Positions 1 through 7,377 of a DNA stretch of 13,639 bases are shown one piece after another (position 1 is the first letter of the stretch; every line of letters starts with the position of its first letter). The translations under genes and the position numbers were made by a program. Source of the stretch: Candidatus Anoxychlamydiales bacterium. GTDB lineage: Bacteria; Chlamydiota; Chlamydiia; Chlamydiales; SM23-39. The DNA is taken from positions 1-13,639 of the forward strand of contig JAAKFW010000016.1 of NCBI GenBank assembly GCA_011064905.1, written 5' to 3'. The notes beneath the pieces were generated by a model. It was not told where the DNA came from. It worked only from the letters and a program-made list of their open reading frames with translations, and ran no database searches.

Positions 1-1325
1 GTTCCCTTTAAAGTGGATCCTGCAGCAACCGTAGTTGCAGAAGATGTAGCAATCGATCCATTAACAACCAAGGTTCCTGCACTAATAGTAGTTGCGCCAG
101 TATAATTATTTGTAGCGCTTAAATTATATATTCCAGATCCATTTTTAGTAACAGCTCCAGGGCCACTGATTTCAGCTGCAATTGTTCTATTATCTGGGGC
201 TGTTGGATTTAAAATAAGTGTGGTTCCACTCATTAAATATACTCCATCACCATCGCTAGATCCTCCTTGAGCTAATGGAAGAGTTCCTCCAGAACCAGCT
301 GCGCCTGCGATTGTAGATTGATTAGAAGTTATATCTGAATTAAATGTTAAACTACCTCTTAAAAAAACAGCGCCTCCAAACCCGGCGCCGCCTCCGCCTC
401 CGCCTCCCGTGCTGGCCGCTCCATCTGAAGTTGCTCCGTCTCCGCCTCCGGTCCCTCCAGCGCCTCCACTTTCATTATTCCCTCCACCGCCACCGCCGCC
501 GCCGCCGCCGCCGCCAAAACCGGTAAGTAAATTTCCATTTCCACCTGTGCCGTTTGTTGCCCCGCCGCCGCCACCTGCAAAACGTCCATCTCCACCGATG
601 CCAGTTGGGGATACAGCTGCGCCAGAACCGCCCCCGCCGCCAAAATCAGCTGTTGCATTTGAGCCAGCGACTCCAACACCTCCAGCTCCCCCTCCAGTTC
701 CAGGTGTTTGATTAGTTGCATTGGAATATAATCCGCCGCCGCCGCCACCTCCAGTGAAATTATTCAAAGCCCCGCTTCCTCCGAGGCCTCCTCCTCCTCC
801 TCCAGCAGCAAAGCCAAGGCCAAAAGCCGTTCCATCGCCTCCGTTTCCACCGGCGGCAGAGCAACCATCAAAAGTTAAATCACTCAAAGTTACAGTTGCA
901 CCTGTATTTACAAAAACACCGCCTCCAGCGCTCATTCCTCCTCCTCCTCCAGCCTGTAGTTGTCCATCACCGCCAGAACTTCCTTGAGAGGCACATTCTG
1001 TCATATTCAATTCAGAAATAGAAACTGTACCATTTGTAATAACAAAACCAGGAGCTAGCCCTTGACCATTTATAGTCACTCTGCCGGCGGCATTTGTACC
1101 ATCGATAGTCAAGTTATCTACAATAGAGGGCAAAGCAGAGGCTAAAGAGATTGTTGTAGAACCGGCCAGTAGACTAAACTCAATTGTTTCGCCGGCTACT
1201 GGAGCAGTTAAAGCAGCTCTTAGAGTTCCCGCTCCACTATCTGAATTATCTGTTACAGTTATAGTTGCAGCAAAACTTTTGTTAATAAATAAAAAAGCTA
1301 AAATGATAAATAAAAGGTTTCTCAT
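1..1325 (-). CDS. Glycine-rich beta-helix / autotransporter-like secreted protein, N-terminal part (runs off the left edge)
   Basis: I translated the minus strand from the ATG at 1325-1323. It stays open for 441 codons to the window edge, so the C-terminus, including any outer-membrane barrel, is not visible. Residues 1-20 form a signal peptide (a hydrophobic stretch from L4, then KSFAA). Residues 21-40 contain TITVTDNSDSGAGTLRAAL, the entry motif common in right-handed beta-helix surface proteins. Residues 117-320 are close to half glycine, with Gly runs of 5 to 7 and one of 12 (residues 271-282). Residues 314-330 (GFGGAVFL then LTFN) loosely resemble the GGA[ILV]/FxxN repeats of chlamydial Pmp proteins. 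Residues 386-424 (ISGPGAVTKNGSG, then NNYTGATTISAGTLVV) match the autotransporter-associated beta-strand repeat. Likely role: surface-exposed passenger or adhesin (inference). No clear ribosome-binding site precedes the ATG. The gene is divergent from the next one and locally GC-rich because of GGC/GGA glycine codons. Confidence 0.85.
   Translation of the reverse strand, partial: MRNLLFIILAFLFINKSFAATITVTDNSDSGAGTLRAALTAPVAGETIEFSLLAGSTTISLASALPSIVDNLTIDGTNAAGRVTINGQGLAPGFVITNGTVSISELNMTECASQGSSGGDGQLQAGGGGGMSAGGGVFVNTGATVTLSDLTFDGCSAAGGNGGDGTAFGLGFAAGGGGGGLGGSGALNNFTGGGGGGGLYSNATNQTPGTGGGAGGVGVAGSNATADFGGGGGSGAAVSPTGIGGDGRFAGGGGGATNGTGGNGNLLTGFGGGGGGGGGGGGNNESGGAGGTGGGDGATSDGAASTGGGGGGGAGFGGAVFLRGSLTFNSDITSNQSTIAGAAGSGGTLPLAQGGSSDGDGVYLMSGTTLILNPTAPDNRTIAAEISGPGAVTKNGSGIYNLSATNNYTGATTISAGTLVVNGSIATSSATTVAAGSTLKG
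480..515 (-). repeat. Polyglycine tract with perfect GGC trinucleotide run
   Basis: Twelve consecutive glycine codons (residues 271-282 of the minus-strand gene). The first seven are identical GGC codons, seen as a CCG microsatellite at 493-515 on the plus strand. Gain or loss of whole triplets by slippage would change the length of the glycine run without shifting the frame. Confidence 0.8.
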
Positions 1326-1380
1326 TATTTTATTTTTTTTCAAAATACCTATAAAAACAGCACTCCCCCCTTAATTCCTA

Positions 1381-1407
1381 GATATACTTAATTTATTAAT
1401 TTTACAA
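1381..1407 (-). promoter_or_regulatory. Possible promoter of the glycine-rich surface protein gene
   Basis: On the minus strand there is TTGTAA (1407-1402), a 15-base spacer and TATATC (1386-1381), about 55 bases before the ATG at 1325. The -35 matches the consensus at 4 of 6 positions and the spacer is short, so this is a weak call. The stretch 1326-1516 between the two divergent genes is otherwise AT-rich. It has no open frame of note, but a run of six Cs at 1365-1370 is unusual in this context. Confidence 0.25.
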
Positions 1408-1459
1408 ACATTAAATCGCATAAATAAAAAACGCAACAAAAGGGATCTGTTTTTATATC

Positions 1460-1486
1460 TTTCAAAAAAAAATTTAATAATATAAA
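1460..1486 (+). promoter_or_regulatory. Possible promoter of the Asp-box repeat protein gene
   Basis: TATAAA at 1481-1486 is a good -10 element 30 bases before the ATG at 1517. The best upstream partner is TTTCAA at 1460-1465 with a 15-base spacer, which is poor. The -10 is believable; the -35 is uncertain. Confidence 0.3.
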
Positions 1487-1516
1487 GTATTTTATTTTTA
1501 TTAACGGAGAGATCAT

Positions 1517-2884
1517 ATGTTTAAAAAATTACTATTTTTCATGTTTTTTTCTATTTTTACTTCTTTACATGCTCAGGAAACTTGGAATTTTCCAGCTATT
1601 TCTATATCTGATGAAAACCAAGATGCAATTGGAGCTCAAGTAGTTATTAATACTAATGATAAAGCAATTGCAAGTTGGCAAAGATCCGATGGATCTAACA
1701 CCATAATCCAAACAAAATATTCAACAGATGGCGGAAGTTCATGGAGCTCATCTCCAGCTAATCTATCTGCATCAGGTGAAAATGCAGGATCTTCAAAGAT
1801 TGCTATGAATATTTCAAAAGCTGTAGCTATTTGGCATAGATATGATGAATCGAATTGGATAATTCAAAGTAAATATTCTACAAACGCAGGAACTTCTTGG
1901 AGTGAAGCTACAACAAATCTTTCTTCAGTATCTCAAAATGCAAATTCTCCAGAAATTGCTATGAACAATTCTTCTAAAGCAGTTGCAATATGGAGAAGAT
2001 ATAATGGCTCGAATTATATAATTCAAACAAAATACTCAACAGATGGTGGAGCTAATTGGAATGTAACTGCAACTGACTTATCAGTTGTTGGACAAGATAG
2101 CTTTGTTCCTAACGTTGTCATCAATGATTCTGATAAAGCAATAGCAATTTGGGGCAGATACGATGGATCTGACTTCAGAATCCAAGTAAAATACTCAACA
2201 GATGGAGGAGCTAATTGGAATGCATCACCAATCGATCTATCTGCTTTAGGAGAGAGTGTAGGAGCATGTCAGATAGCATTAAATAACTCAAATGAAGCTA
2301 TTGCTATATGGACTAGATATGATGGCTCTAATTATATAGTTCAAACAAAATACTCAACAGATGCTGGAGCTACTTGGAGCCCATCAGCGAGTGATTTATC
2401 TGATGCCGGACAAGATAGCAGACGGCCTCAAATAGTTTTAAATAATTCTAGCAAAGCAATTGCCATTTGGGAGAGACACTCCGGCTATAATTGGATGGTT
2501 CAAACTAAAAACTCATCTGATGGTGGCGCTAATTGGAGTTTAACAGCTACAGATTTATCAGTATCTGGTAATAAAAGCGGGTGTCCCAATATAACATTAA
2601 CAGATTCTAATAATGCTATAGCTATTTGGAAAAGACACTCCGGCTATAATTGGATAGTCCAAACAAAAGATTCCCAAGATGGAGGCTCTACTTGGAACAC
2701 ATCAGCTACAGATCTATCAACTGCAGGACAAGATGGATATCAACCAGAAATATCCATCAACTCATCTGGTCAAGCTGTTGTGATATGGCCTAGATTTGAT
2801 GGATTTAAGTGGGTAATTCAAACAATTAATAATTTAACTGCAGCATATCTAGAATCATTAGAGGAATATTCTCAAACAAATTAA
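1517..2884 (+). CDS. Secreted Asp-box (BNR-like) tandem-repeat protein, predicted beta-propeller
   Basis: This is a complete 455-residue protein. The start is supported by GGAGAG six bases upstream (1506-1511) and by a signal peptide immediately after it (residues 1-20, hydrophobic core LLFFMFFSIF, likely cleavage after LHA). The mature chain consists of eight tandem units of 53 residues (one of 52) from W23 to about residue 445. Each unit has the pattern IAIWxRYDGSNxIIQTKYSTDGGxxW. The STDGGxxW part matches the Asp-box of sialidase-type propellers and is clear in seven units; in the eighth it has decayed to NNLTAAYL. I see no FRIP arginine motif, so active sialidase is unlikely; a binding or adhesion propeller is more plausible (inference). 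No membrane anchor or barrel is visible. The gene diverges from the glycine-rich surface protein gene and converges on ftsQ. Similar repeat proteins are, to my knowledge, common in environmental chlamydiae. Confidence 0.85.
   Translation: MFKKLLFFMFFSIFTSLHAQETWNFPAISISDENQDAIGAQVVINTNDKAIASWQRSDGSNTIIQTKYSTDGGSSWSSSPANLSASGENAGSSKIAMNISKAVAIWHRYDESNWIIQSKYSTNAGTSWSEATTNLSSVSQNANSPEIAMNNSSKAVAIWRRYNGSNYIIQTKYSTDGGANWNVTATDLSVVGQDSFVPNVVINDSDKAIAIWGRYDGSDFRIQVKYSTDGGANWNASPIDLSALGESVGACQIALNNSNEAIAIWTRYDGSNYIVQTKYSTDAGATWSPSASDLSDAGQDSRRPQIVLNNSSKAIAIWERHSGYNWMVQTKNSSDGGANWSLTATDLSVSGNKSGCPNITLTDSNNAIAIWKRHSGYNWIVQTKDSQDGGSTWNTSATDLSTAGQDGYQPEISINSSGQAVVIWPRFDGFKWVIQTINNLTAAYLESLEEYSQTN
1583..2851 (+). 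repeat. Eight tandem units of 159 bp encoding a 53-residue propeller-blade-like repeat
   Basis: The conserved IQ/VQ glutamine recurs at residues 65, 117, 170, 223, 276, 329, 382 and 435, giving spacings of 52, then 53 throughout. Some units are nearly identical at DNA level: a 23-base identical stretch lies at 2474-2496 and 2633-2655, exactly 159 bases apart, and near-copies of the STDGGANW-coding stretch occur at about 2024 and 2183. This suggests recent duplication or gene conversion between units. Confidence 0.85.
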
Positions 2885-2902
2885 TTAATTTTTTTTCATT
2901 CC

Positions 2903-2932
2903 TGAGCCCTCCTCTTGAAGGAGGCGGGCTTA
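2903..2932. terminator. Hairpin between convergent genes, possible terminator
   Basis: The arms AGCCC (2905-2909) and GGGCT (2926-2930) pair. After one mismatch, CCTC (2911-2914) pairs with GAGG (2921-2924), plus a T-G wobble, leaving a four-base loop. It is the only GC-rich element in the 71-base gap between two genes that end facing each other. The downstream T tract is poor on the plus strand and absent on the minus strand, so if it terminates it is not a textbook intrinsic terminator. Confidence 0.45.
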
Positions 2933-2955
2933 GATAAAAATTTTAATGATCGATA

Positions 2956-3831
2956 TTATTGGTCTATAAATGCAAGTTTTGAAATTCTAAGATCGATAGT
3001 TTTTGGATTAAATCTAACAATGTCTGATGTAGCTTCAAAATTAACAGCTTGATTTTCATAATCTTTAATAATTTTTTTTCTAAGAGATGCATAGTTTGAG
3101 ATTTGCTCTAAAAAGTTAGTATTAGATAACCTTAAAATCTTTGGGAAGACAAATTCTGTTTTCTTTTGCTCTTTATTTATCTTAACTATCTCATCTATTT
3201 GTAAAATTATCTCTCTTTTACCATAGCTTTGGAGATAAGCTCTGGATGTATCTAACATAGTTATTTTAACAAGATCAGCAAAACCTGAGTTTTTTAATTT
3301 ACTTAAAATATCCATTGCTAGTTTGGCCTCTTTTGAATCGAGTTTTTCAAAACCTTTAAATTCATTTAAATTTAGAAAAATGGAGCAAAAATTTTGATCT
3401 TTAAAAAAGGGATCTTTTGGAAAAATAAAACCATCTTGATCAATTAGAATATTTTCAAAATCATGTAAAATAGCTATTGGTTTTCTAAGTGTATAATCTA
3501 CAAAAACACAATCCGGTTTCATTTTTTTAACTTTAGCATCTACGATTAATGGGCTAGCTAATAATTTTTTGGTAGCTGCAGCTTCATTAAAAGCAAAAAT
3601 ATTTGTAGGTTTATCAAAAGATAGATCTAGAAGCTCTGCTAAATAATCTACATCTAAATTTACATCTTTTTTATTTTGATAGATTGATTTGATGTTGTAT
3701 TTTTCAGCTATAAATCTTGTTTGTCGATATTTTTTAATTTTTGAGATCACAACATAATTAAATCCCGAAATTATAAGAGTTGAAAAAACTATCCAAAAAA
3801 TAGCTTTTGATTTAGGTATTTTTTTACTCAT
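2956..3831 (-). CDS. ftsQ: FtsQ/DivIB-like cell-division protein with POTRA domain
   Basis: 291 residues, bitopic. A short basic cytoplasmic tail (MSKKIPKSK) is followed by one membrane segment at about 10-30 and then an extracytoplasmic region. Residues 47-122 look like the FtsQ-type POTRA domain: a run resembling the FtsQ 'lf..d...i...L...p.V..A.V.r..P' consensus (LLASPLIVDAKVKKMKPD, 90-107), then RKPIAIL at 116-122. DQDGFIF at 131-137 matches the 'D..G.vf' start of the beta domain. FtsQ scaffolds the FtsQLB complex of the divisome. A divergent FtsQ near murC-ddl has been described in Chlamydia (CT764, from memory). The gene starts 23 bp after murC/ddl and is the last gene of the cluster; no ftsA or ftsZ follows. 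Sequence identity to classical FtsQ is low, so the assignment rests on architecture, motifs and position. Confidence 0.75.
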   Translation of the reverse strand: MSKKIPKSKAIFWIVFSTLIISGFNYVVISKIKKYRQTRFIAEKYNIKSIYQNKKDVNLDVDYLAELLDLSFDKPTNIFAFNEAAATKKLLASPLIVDAKVKKMKPDCVFVDYTLRKPIAILHDFENILIDQDGFIFPKDPFFKDQNFCSIFLNLNEFKGFEKLDSKEAKLAMDILSKLKNSGFADLVKITMLDTSRAYLQSYGKREIILQIDEIVKINKEQKKTEFVFPKILRLSNTNFLEQISNYASLRKKIIKDYENQAVNFEATSDIVRFNPKTIDLRISKLAFIDQ

Positions 3832-3854
3832 ATTTTTTTTTAACTTCTATCTTT

Positions 3855-6296
3855 TTAGTGTTTTTCAAATATCTTATTTTTTCTATTTCTTTGAAGAGCT
3901 AAGATCACAAACTGATCTACCATTTTTTTTCTATCTAAACCTACTAGTTCAAACATTTTTGCAAAGGTGCTATTATTAGAAGAGTAGCCTGGAATTGGAT
4001 TTATCTCAGAAAATAAGATATTTTCATTCTTATCTATAAAAAAATCAATTCTCGCAAAACCATTTAGTTTTAGAACTAAATATACTTTTTTAGAAAGTTT
4101 TTTAATTTTTATTACCATATCTCTATCTAGATTGCTTGGGATTTTGGCTTTTACAATCTTTTTTTTATATTTATTTTCAAAATCGAAAAATTTTCCAGAG
4201 GTTAGCATCTCGGCTATTTCACCGATTTCAATATAGTCATTTCCAATTACAGCAGTATGTATTTCTCTTGCATTAATTTTTTCTTCAATAATAAAAGATG
4301 AATCATGTTTAAAAACCTTTTCAATTGCATCTTTTAAATCTTTTTTATCTTCAACAACTTCAATTCCTAAACTAGAACCTAAATGATTTGGTTTTAAAAT
4401 TATTGGAAATTTAAAAAAAACCTCTATTTTTGATAAGATCTCATTTTTATCTTCTCGGTAGTCGATACTATTTACTTCTAAAAAATCTAAGGTGTCAATT
4501 CCGATTGCTTTCACAATTGTTTTAGAAAAAGCTTTATCCATTGCAATTGGGCTTGTGAAATAGTCAGAACCTACATAAGCAATATTAAGTGTTTGTAAAA
4601 AAGCTCCAATCATCCCATCTTCACCAAGTGGGCCATGCAAAACAGGAAAACAAACATCTAAAGATGTAAGCTCTTTTAAAACTTCTTTAGATAAAAGACC
4701 ATCTTTTTTAGATTTATTTATCTCTCTTTTTTTAAGATCTGAATTTTCAAAATTTTCATCTAAAATATCATTTTCTTGAATCCAGCATCCCTCTTTAGTT
4801 ATTTTAAAATATTTTAGATCGTATAAAGATCTATCAAAACCTAATATATAATTTTTTGTAGATCTAATTGAGATGTCATGCTCGTTAGATTGACCACCGT
4901 AGATAATTCCGAGATTTATTTTTTTTGAAAATTTTTTAGAAAAGTTTTTAGCAATCTTTCTAATTTTTGAAGAAATATCACCGGCTCCTAGAGTAACAAC
5001 AACATCGAAAGGATTTAAATTTTTTAATAAATATTTCTCTAAATTTTTATCTTCAATATATTTTACATCTACATCTTGTTTTTTGATTAAATCTACTAAA
5101 AGTTTTTCATTGATATTTTTAATTGACGCCTCTGATGCGCTATAGATATCTAAAATGAGCAACTCATCCACATCTCTAAAACTTTTTGTAAAATCATCTA
5201 AAAGATCTTTTAGTCTTGAATATTTATGTGGCTGAAAAATAGCTACTAGTCTTCTCTCTTTAATTGAAGATCTAAGAGCTGATAGAGTAGCTTTGATTTC
5301 AGTTGGATGGTGAGCATAATCATCAAAAAATTCTATCTTTTGATGATCTAAGATCTTCTCTAAACGTCTTTTTACCCCGGAAAAACTCATAAAAGCATCT
5401 CTTATTACTCTTGCATCTATTTTTAGCTGATAAGCTAAACCAAAACAAGATAGAGCATTTAAAACGCTGTGAGCTCCTATTTGATTAATTTTAATATTTT
5501 CAAATGTTTTATCAAAAAACCTGATATCAAAAATAGTTTGGAAACCTTTTATTCTAATATTTGTAGCCCTTAAATTAGCTTCTTTGGAAAATCCATAAGA
5601 TATACCTTTTGGGCTTAGGTGTTTTAAATTTTTATCATCTATACACCAGAGCAAAAGATTTTTATCTTCTATTTTATCAAAAAATTTTATAAATGCTTTT
5701 TTCAAATTATCAAAATTTTTCCAGTAATCTAGATGCTCCTTTTCTAAATTTGTAACAATAGCCGAATGAGCTTTATTAGAAATGTTAATAAAAGAGCCGT
5801 CGCTTTCATCTGCTTCTGCTATAAAGTATTTTCCCTTTCCTAAATGCGCATTTGTATTTTTTGAATTTAAAATACCTCCTATTACAAAAGAGGGATCTAA
5901 CTTATTTTTAATGAAAATTTCAGTTAGTAGAGATGTTGTAGTCGTCTTACCATGAGTTCCTGTAACTAATATTATTTTTGAATCAATCATTAACTGATCT
6001 AAAAGATCTGATCTATGTAAAATTTTTAAATTTAATTTTTTAGCTTCTAAAAACTCCTTATTTTTTTTATCTATAGCAGAAGAGATAACAACTATATCAT
6101 TAGAAGAAATATTCTCTTTTTTATGCCCAATTTTTATTTTAGCTCCATTTTTTTTTAGATCATCTATAACAGAGCTTTTTTTGAGATCAGAGCCTTTAAC
6201 TATATATTTTTTTTGTAAAAGAATTTTAGCAATAGCGCTCATACCAATTCCGCCAATGCCAATGAAATGATATGTGTTTTTAGCTTTTTGAAACAT
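3855..6296 (-). CDS. murC/ddl: Bifunctional UDP-N-acetylmuramate--L-alanine ligase / D-alanine--D-alanine ligase (MurC-Ddl fusion)
   Basis: 813 residues in two parts. The MurC part, about 1-455, adds L-Ala to UDP-MurNAc. It has a glycine loop GIGGIGMS (13-20), ATP-binding GTHGKTTTT (113-121), EADESDGSF (161-169), NALSCFG (280-286) and the C-terminal DDYAHHPTEI (325-334) and TLGAGDI (435-441). The Ddl part, about 461-813, makes D-Ala-D-Ala. It has GGQSNEHDIS (467-476), HGPLGEDG (554-561), KPNHLGSSLG (635-644), ENKY (707-710) and RIDFF followed by EINPIPG (764-770). The equivalents of the DdlB catalytic residues Glu15, Ser150 and Tyr216 appear to be E472, one of S641/S642 and Y710. The linker is only a few lysine-rich residues. 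This fusion is the best taxonomic marker in the window because it is typical of Chlamydiae. The start codon lies inside the end of murG (17-bp overlap), suggesting translational coupling. Confidence 0.96.
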   Translation of the reverse strand: MFQKAKNTYHFIGIGGIGMSAIAKILLQKKYIVKGSDLKKSSVIDDLKKNGAKIKIGHKKENISSNDIVVISSAIDKKNKEFLEAKKLNLKILHRSDLLDQLMIDSKIILVTGTHGKTTTTSLLTEIFIKNKLDPSFVIGGILNSKNTNAHLGKGKYFIAEADESDGSFINISNKAHSAIVTNLEKEHLDYWKNFDNLKKAFIKFFDKIEDKNLLLWCIDDKNLKHLSPKGISYGFSKEANLRATNIRIKGFQTIFDIRFFDKTFENIKINQIGAHSVLNALSCFGLAYQLKIDARVIRDAFMSFSGVKRRLEKILDHQKIEFFDDYAHHPTEIKATLSALRSSIKERRLVAIFQPHKYSRLKDLLDDFTKSFRDVDELLILDIYSASEASIKNINEKLLVDLIKKQDVDVKYIEDKNLEKYLLKNLNPFDVVVTLGAGDISSKIRKIAKNFSKKFSKKINLGIIYGGQSNEHDISIRSTKNYILGFDRSLYDLKYFKITKEGCWIQENDILDENFENSDLKKREINKSKKDGLLSKEVLKELTSLDVCFPVLHGPLGEDGMIGAFLQTLNIAYVGSDYFTSPIAMDKAFSKTIVKAIGIDTLDFLEVNSIDYREDKNEILSKIEVFFKFPIILKPNHLGSSLGIEVVEDKKDLKDAIEKVFKHDSSFIIEEKINAREIHTAVIGNDYIEIGEIAEMLTSGKFFDFENKYKKKIVKAKIPSNLDRDMVIKIKKLSKKVYLVLKLNGFARIDFFIDKNENILFSEINPIPGYSSNNSTFAKMFELVGLDRKKMVDQFVILALQRNRKNKIFEKH

Positions 6297-7377
6297 CGAT
6301 TACTATATCTTTTAAATCTTTTATATTTTTTAGGCTTTGTATAGCTTTAAATTTTTGAATATTTTCTTTAAAAAGACAAAGCTTTTTCTTGTCGTTTTTC
6401 AAGTATGATAAAATCTGATTTAAAAGAGTAGTTTTAGATAAGTTATCTTCTTCAATAACGCTAGATGATTTTACAGTATTTTTCATGAAAATAGCATTTT
6501 TAAGTTGGTGATTATCTTTTGCTCTTTTAAAAGGCACTAAAATAGAGGGTTTTTCAAAATAGATAAGCTCAGATATCGATGCAGCTCCTGATCTTGAAAT
6601 AACAAGATCAGAAATTTTATAAAACTTTAAAAAATCCCTTTCAAAGTTACTAACGTATGAAGTTATATTTAATTTATCATAAAACTTTTTAAATATTTTT
6701 TTGTTTTGATCTTTTCCAAGTATGTGGATTATTTGAAAGTTTTTTTCTTTTTTAAAGAGATCTTCTATAGTCATCTTAAAATGTCTATTTATGATTTCAG
6801 CCCCTTGAGAACCTCCAAAAATTAAAATCGTAAAGTTTTGTTTTTTAAAAGATATATTTTTAAAAAAGTCACTTTTTATCTGATAGGTCTCTATCCAAGG
6901 AAGAGGTTTTACTAAAATTTCATTTTTTAATTTGTTTTTTCTTTCAAACTGCACACATAAAAATTTAGCTTTTTTTGCAAAAAATTCATTTACTTTTCCA
7001 AGTATGATATTTGAATCAAAAAGTACAATTTTTTTTCTTAAAATACTACTTGCTAAGATAACAGGAAAAGTATGATATGAACCAAAACCAACAACTACAT
7101 CAGGCCTGTATTTTAAGATAAGTTTTAAGCTTTTAAAAAAACCTATAAAAATTTTAAAAAAAGCGAGGGGAATATTTTTTTTTGTGATTGGAGAAGATAA
7201 AACATCTAAATATTTAAATTTATCTTTTGGAAAAATTTTTTTATTCTCTAACCCATAAGCTGCAAAGAAAACATCAATTCCACTTTTTTCTAGCTTTTTA
7301 GCTAATTGAATTGCTGGAATTAAATGACCTGCTGTTCCAGATGCGCTAATTAGAGCTTTAATTTTTTTTTTGTGCAT
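6280..7377 (-). CDS. murG: UDP-GlcNAc:lipid I N-acetylglucosaminyltransferase MurG (diverged)
   Basis: 365 residues, a normal length for MurG. It transfers GlcNAc to lipid I at the inner face of the membrane to give lipid II. Supporting motifs: VVGFGSYHTFP (95-105), DSNIILGKVN (121-130, where HEQN..PG..N is usual), GGSQGA (188-193), SRSGAASISELI (261-272) and NHQLKNA (289-295) of the UDP-GlcNAc site. The N-terminal glycine loop, normally GGTGGH, reads SGTAGH (13-18), keeping the histidine but losing two glycines. The HEQN histidine, glutamate and glutamine are also replaced (FDSN). The start overlaps the end of ftsW by 28 bp and the end overlaps murC/ddl, as expected inside an operon. The family is clear; whether the altered loop changes activity cannot be told from sequence. 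Confidence 0.92.
   Translation of the reverse strand: MHKKKIKALISASGTAGHLIPAIQLAKKLEKSGIDVFFAAYGLENKKIFPKDKFKYLDVLSSPITKKNIPLAFFKIFIGFFKSLKLILKYRPDVVVGFGSYHTFPVILASSILRKKIVLFDSNIILGKVNEFFAKKAKFLCVQFERKNKLKNEILVKPLPWIETYQIKSDFFKNISFKKQNFTILIFGGSQGAEIINRHFKMTIEDLFKKEKNFQIIHILGKDQNKKIFKKFYDKLNITSYVSNFERDFLKFYKISDLVISRSGAASISELIYFEKPSILVPFKRAKDNHQLKNAIFMKNTVKSSSVIEEDNLSKTTLLNQILSYLKNDKKKLCLFKENIQKFKAIQSLKNIKDLKDIVIDVSKS

Noticed and set aside
359..748. Minus-strand 129-residue Ala/Glu/Leu-rich frame
   Set aside because: It is an out-of-frame reading of the same Gly codons (GGA/GGC read as GAG/GCG and similar). The frame with signal peptide and autotransporter repeat is the real one.
344..987. 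Plus-strand open frames rich in proline or arginine (344-526, 409-711, 721-987)
   Set aside because: They are the reverse complement of the Gly-rich minus-strand gene. Poly-Pro from CCG/CCT is what poly-Gly GGC/GGA reads on the other strand. No ribosome-binding sites or sensible domains.
1583..2851. CRISPR-like array because of regular repeats
   Set aside because: The 159-bp period is an in-frame protein repeat with a matching amino-acid pattern. There are no short identical direct repeats with unique spacers.
1517..2884. Active sialidase
   Set aside because: Asp-box motifs alone do not make a sialidase. I see no FRIP arginine motif or other catalytic residues, and the chain is almost wholly repeats.
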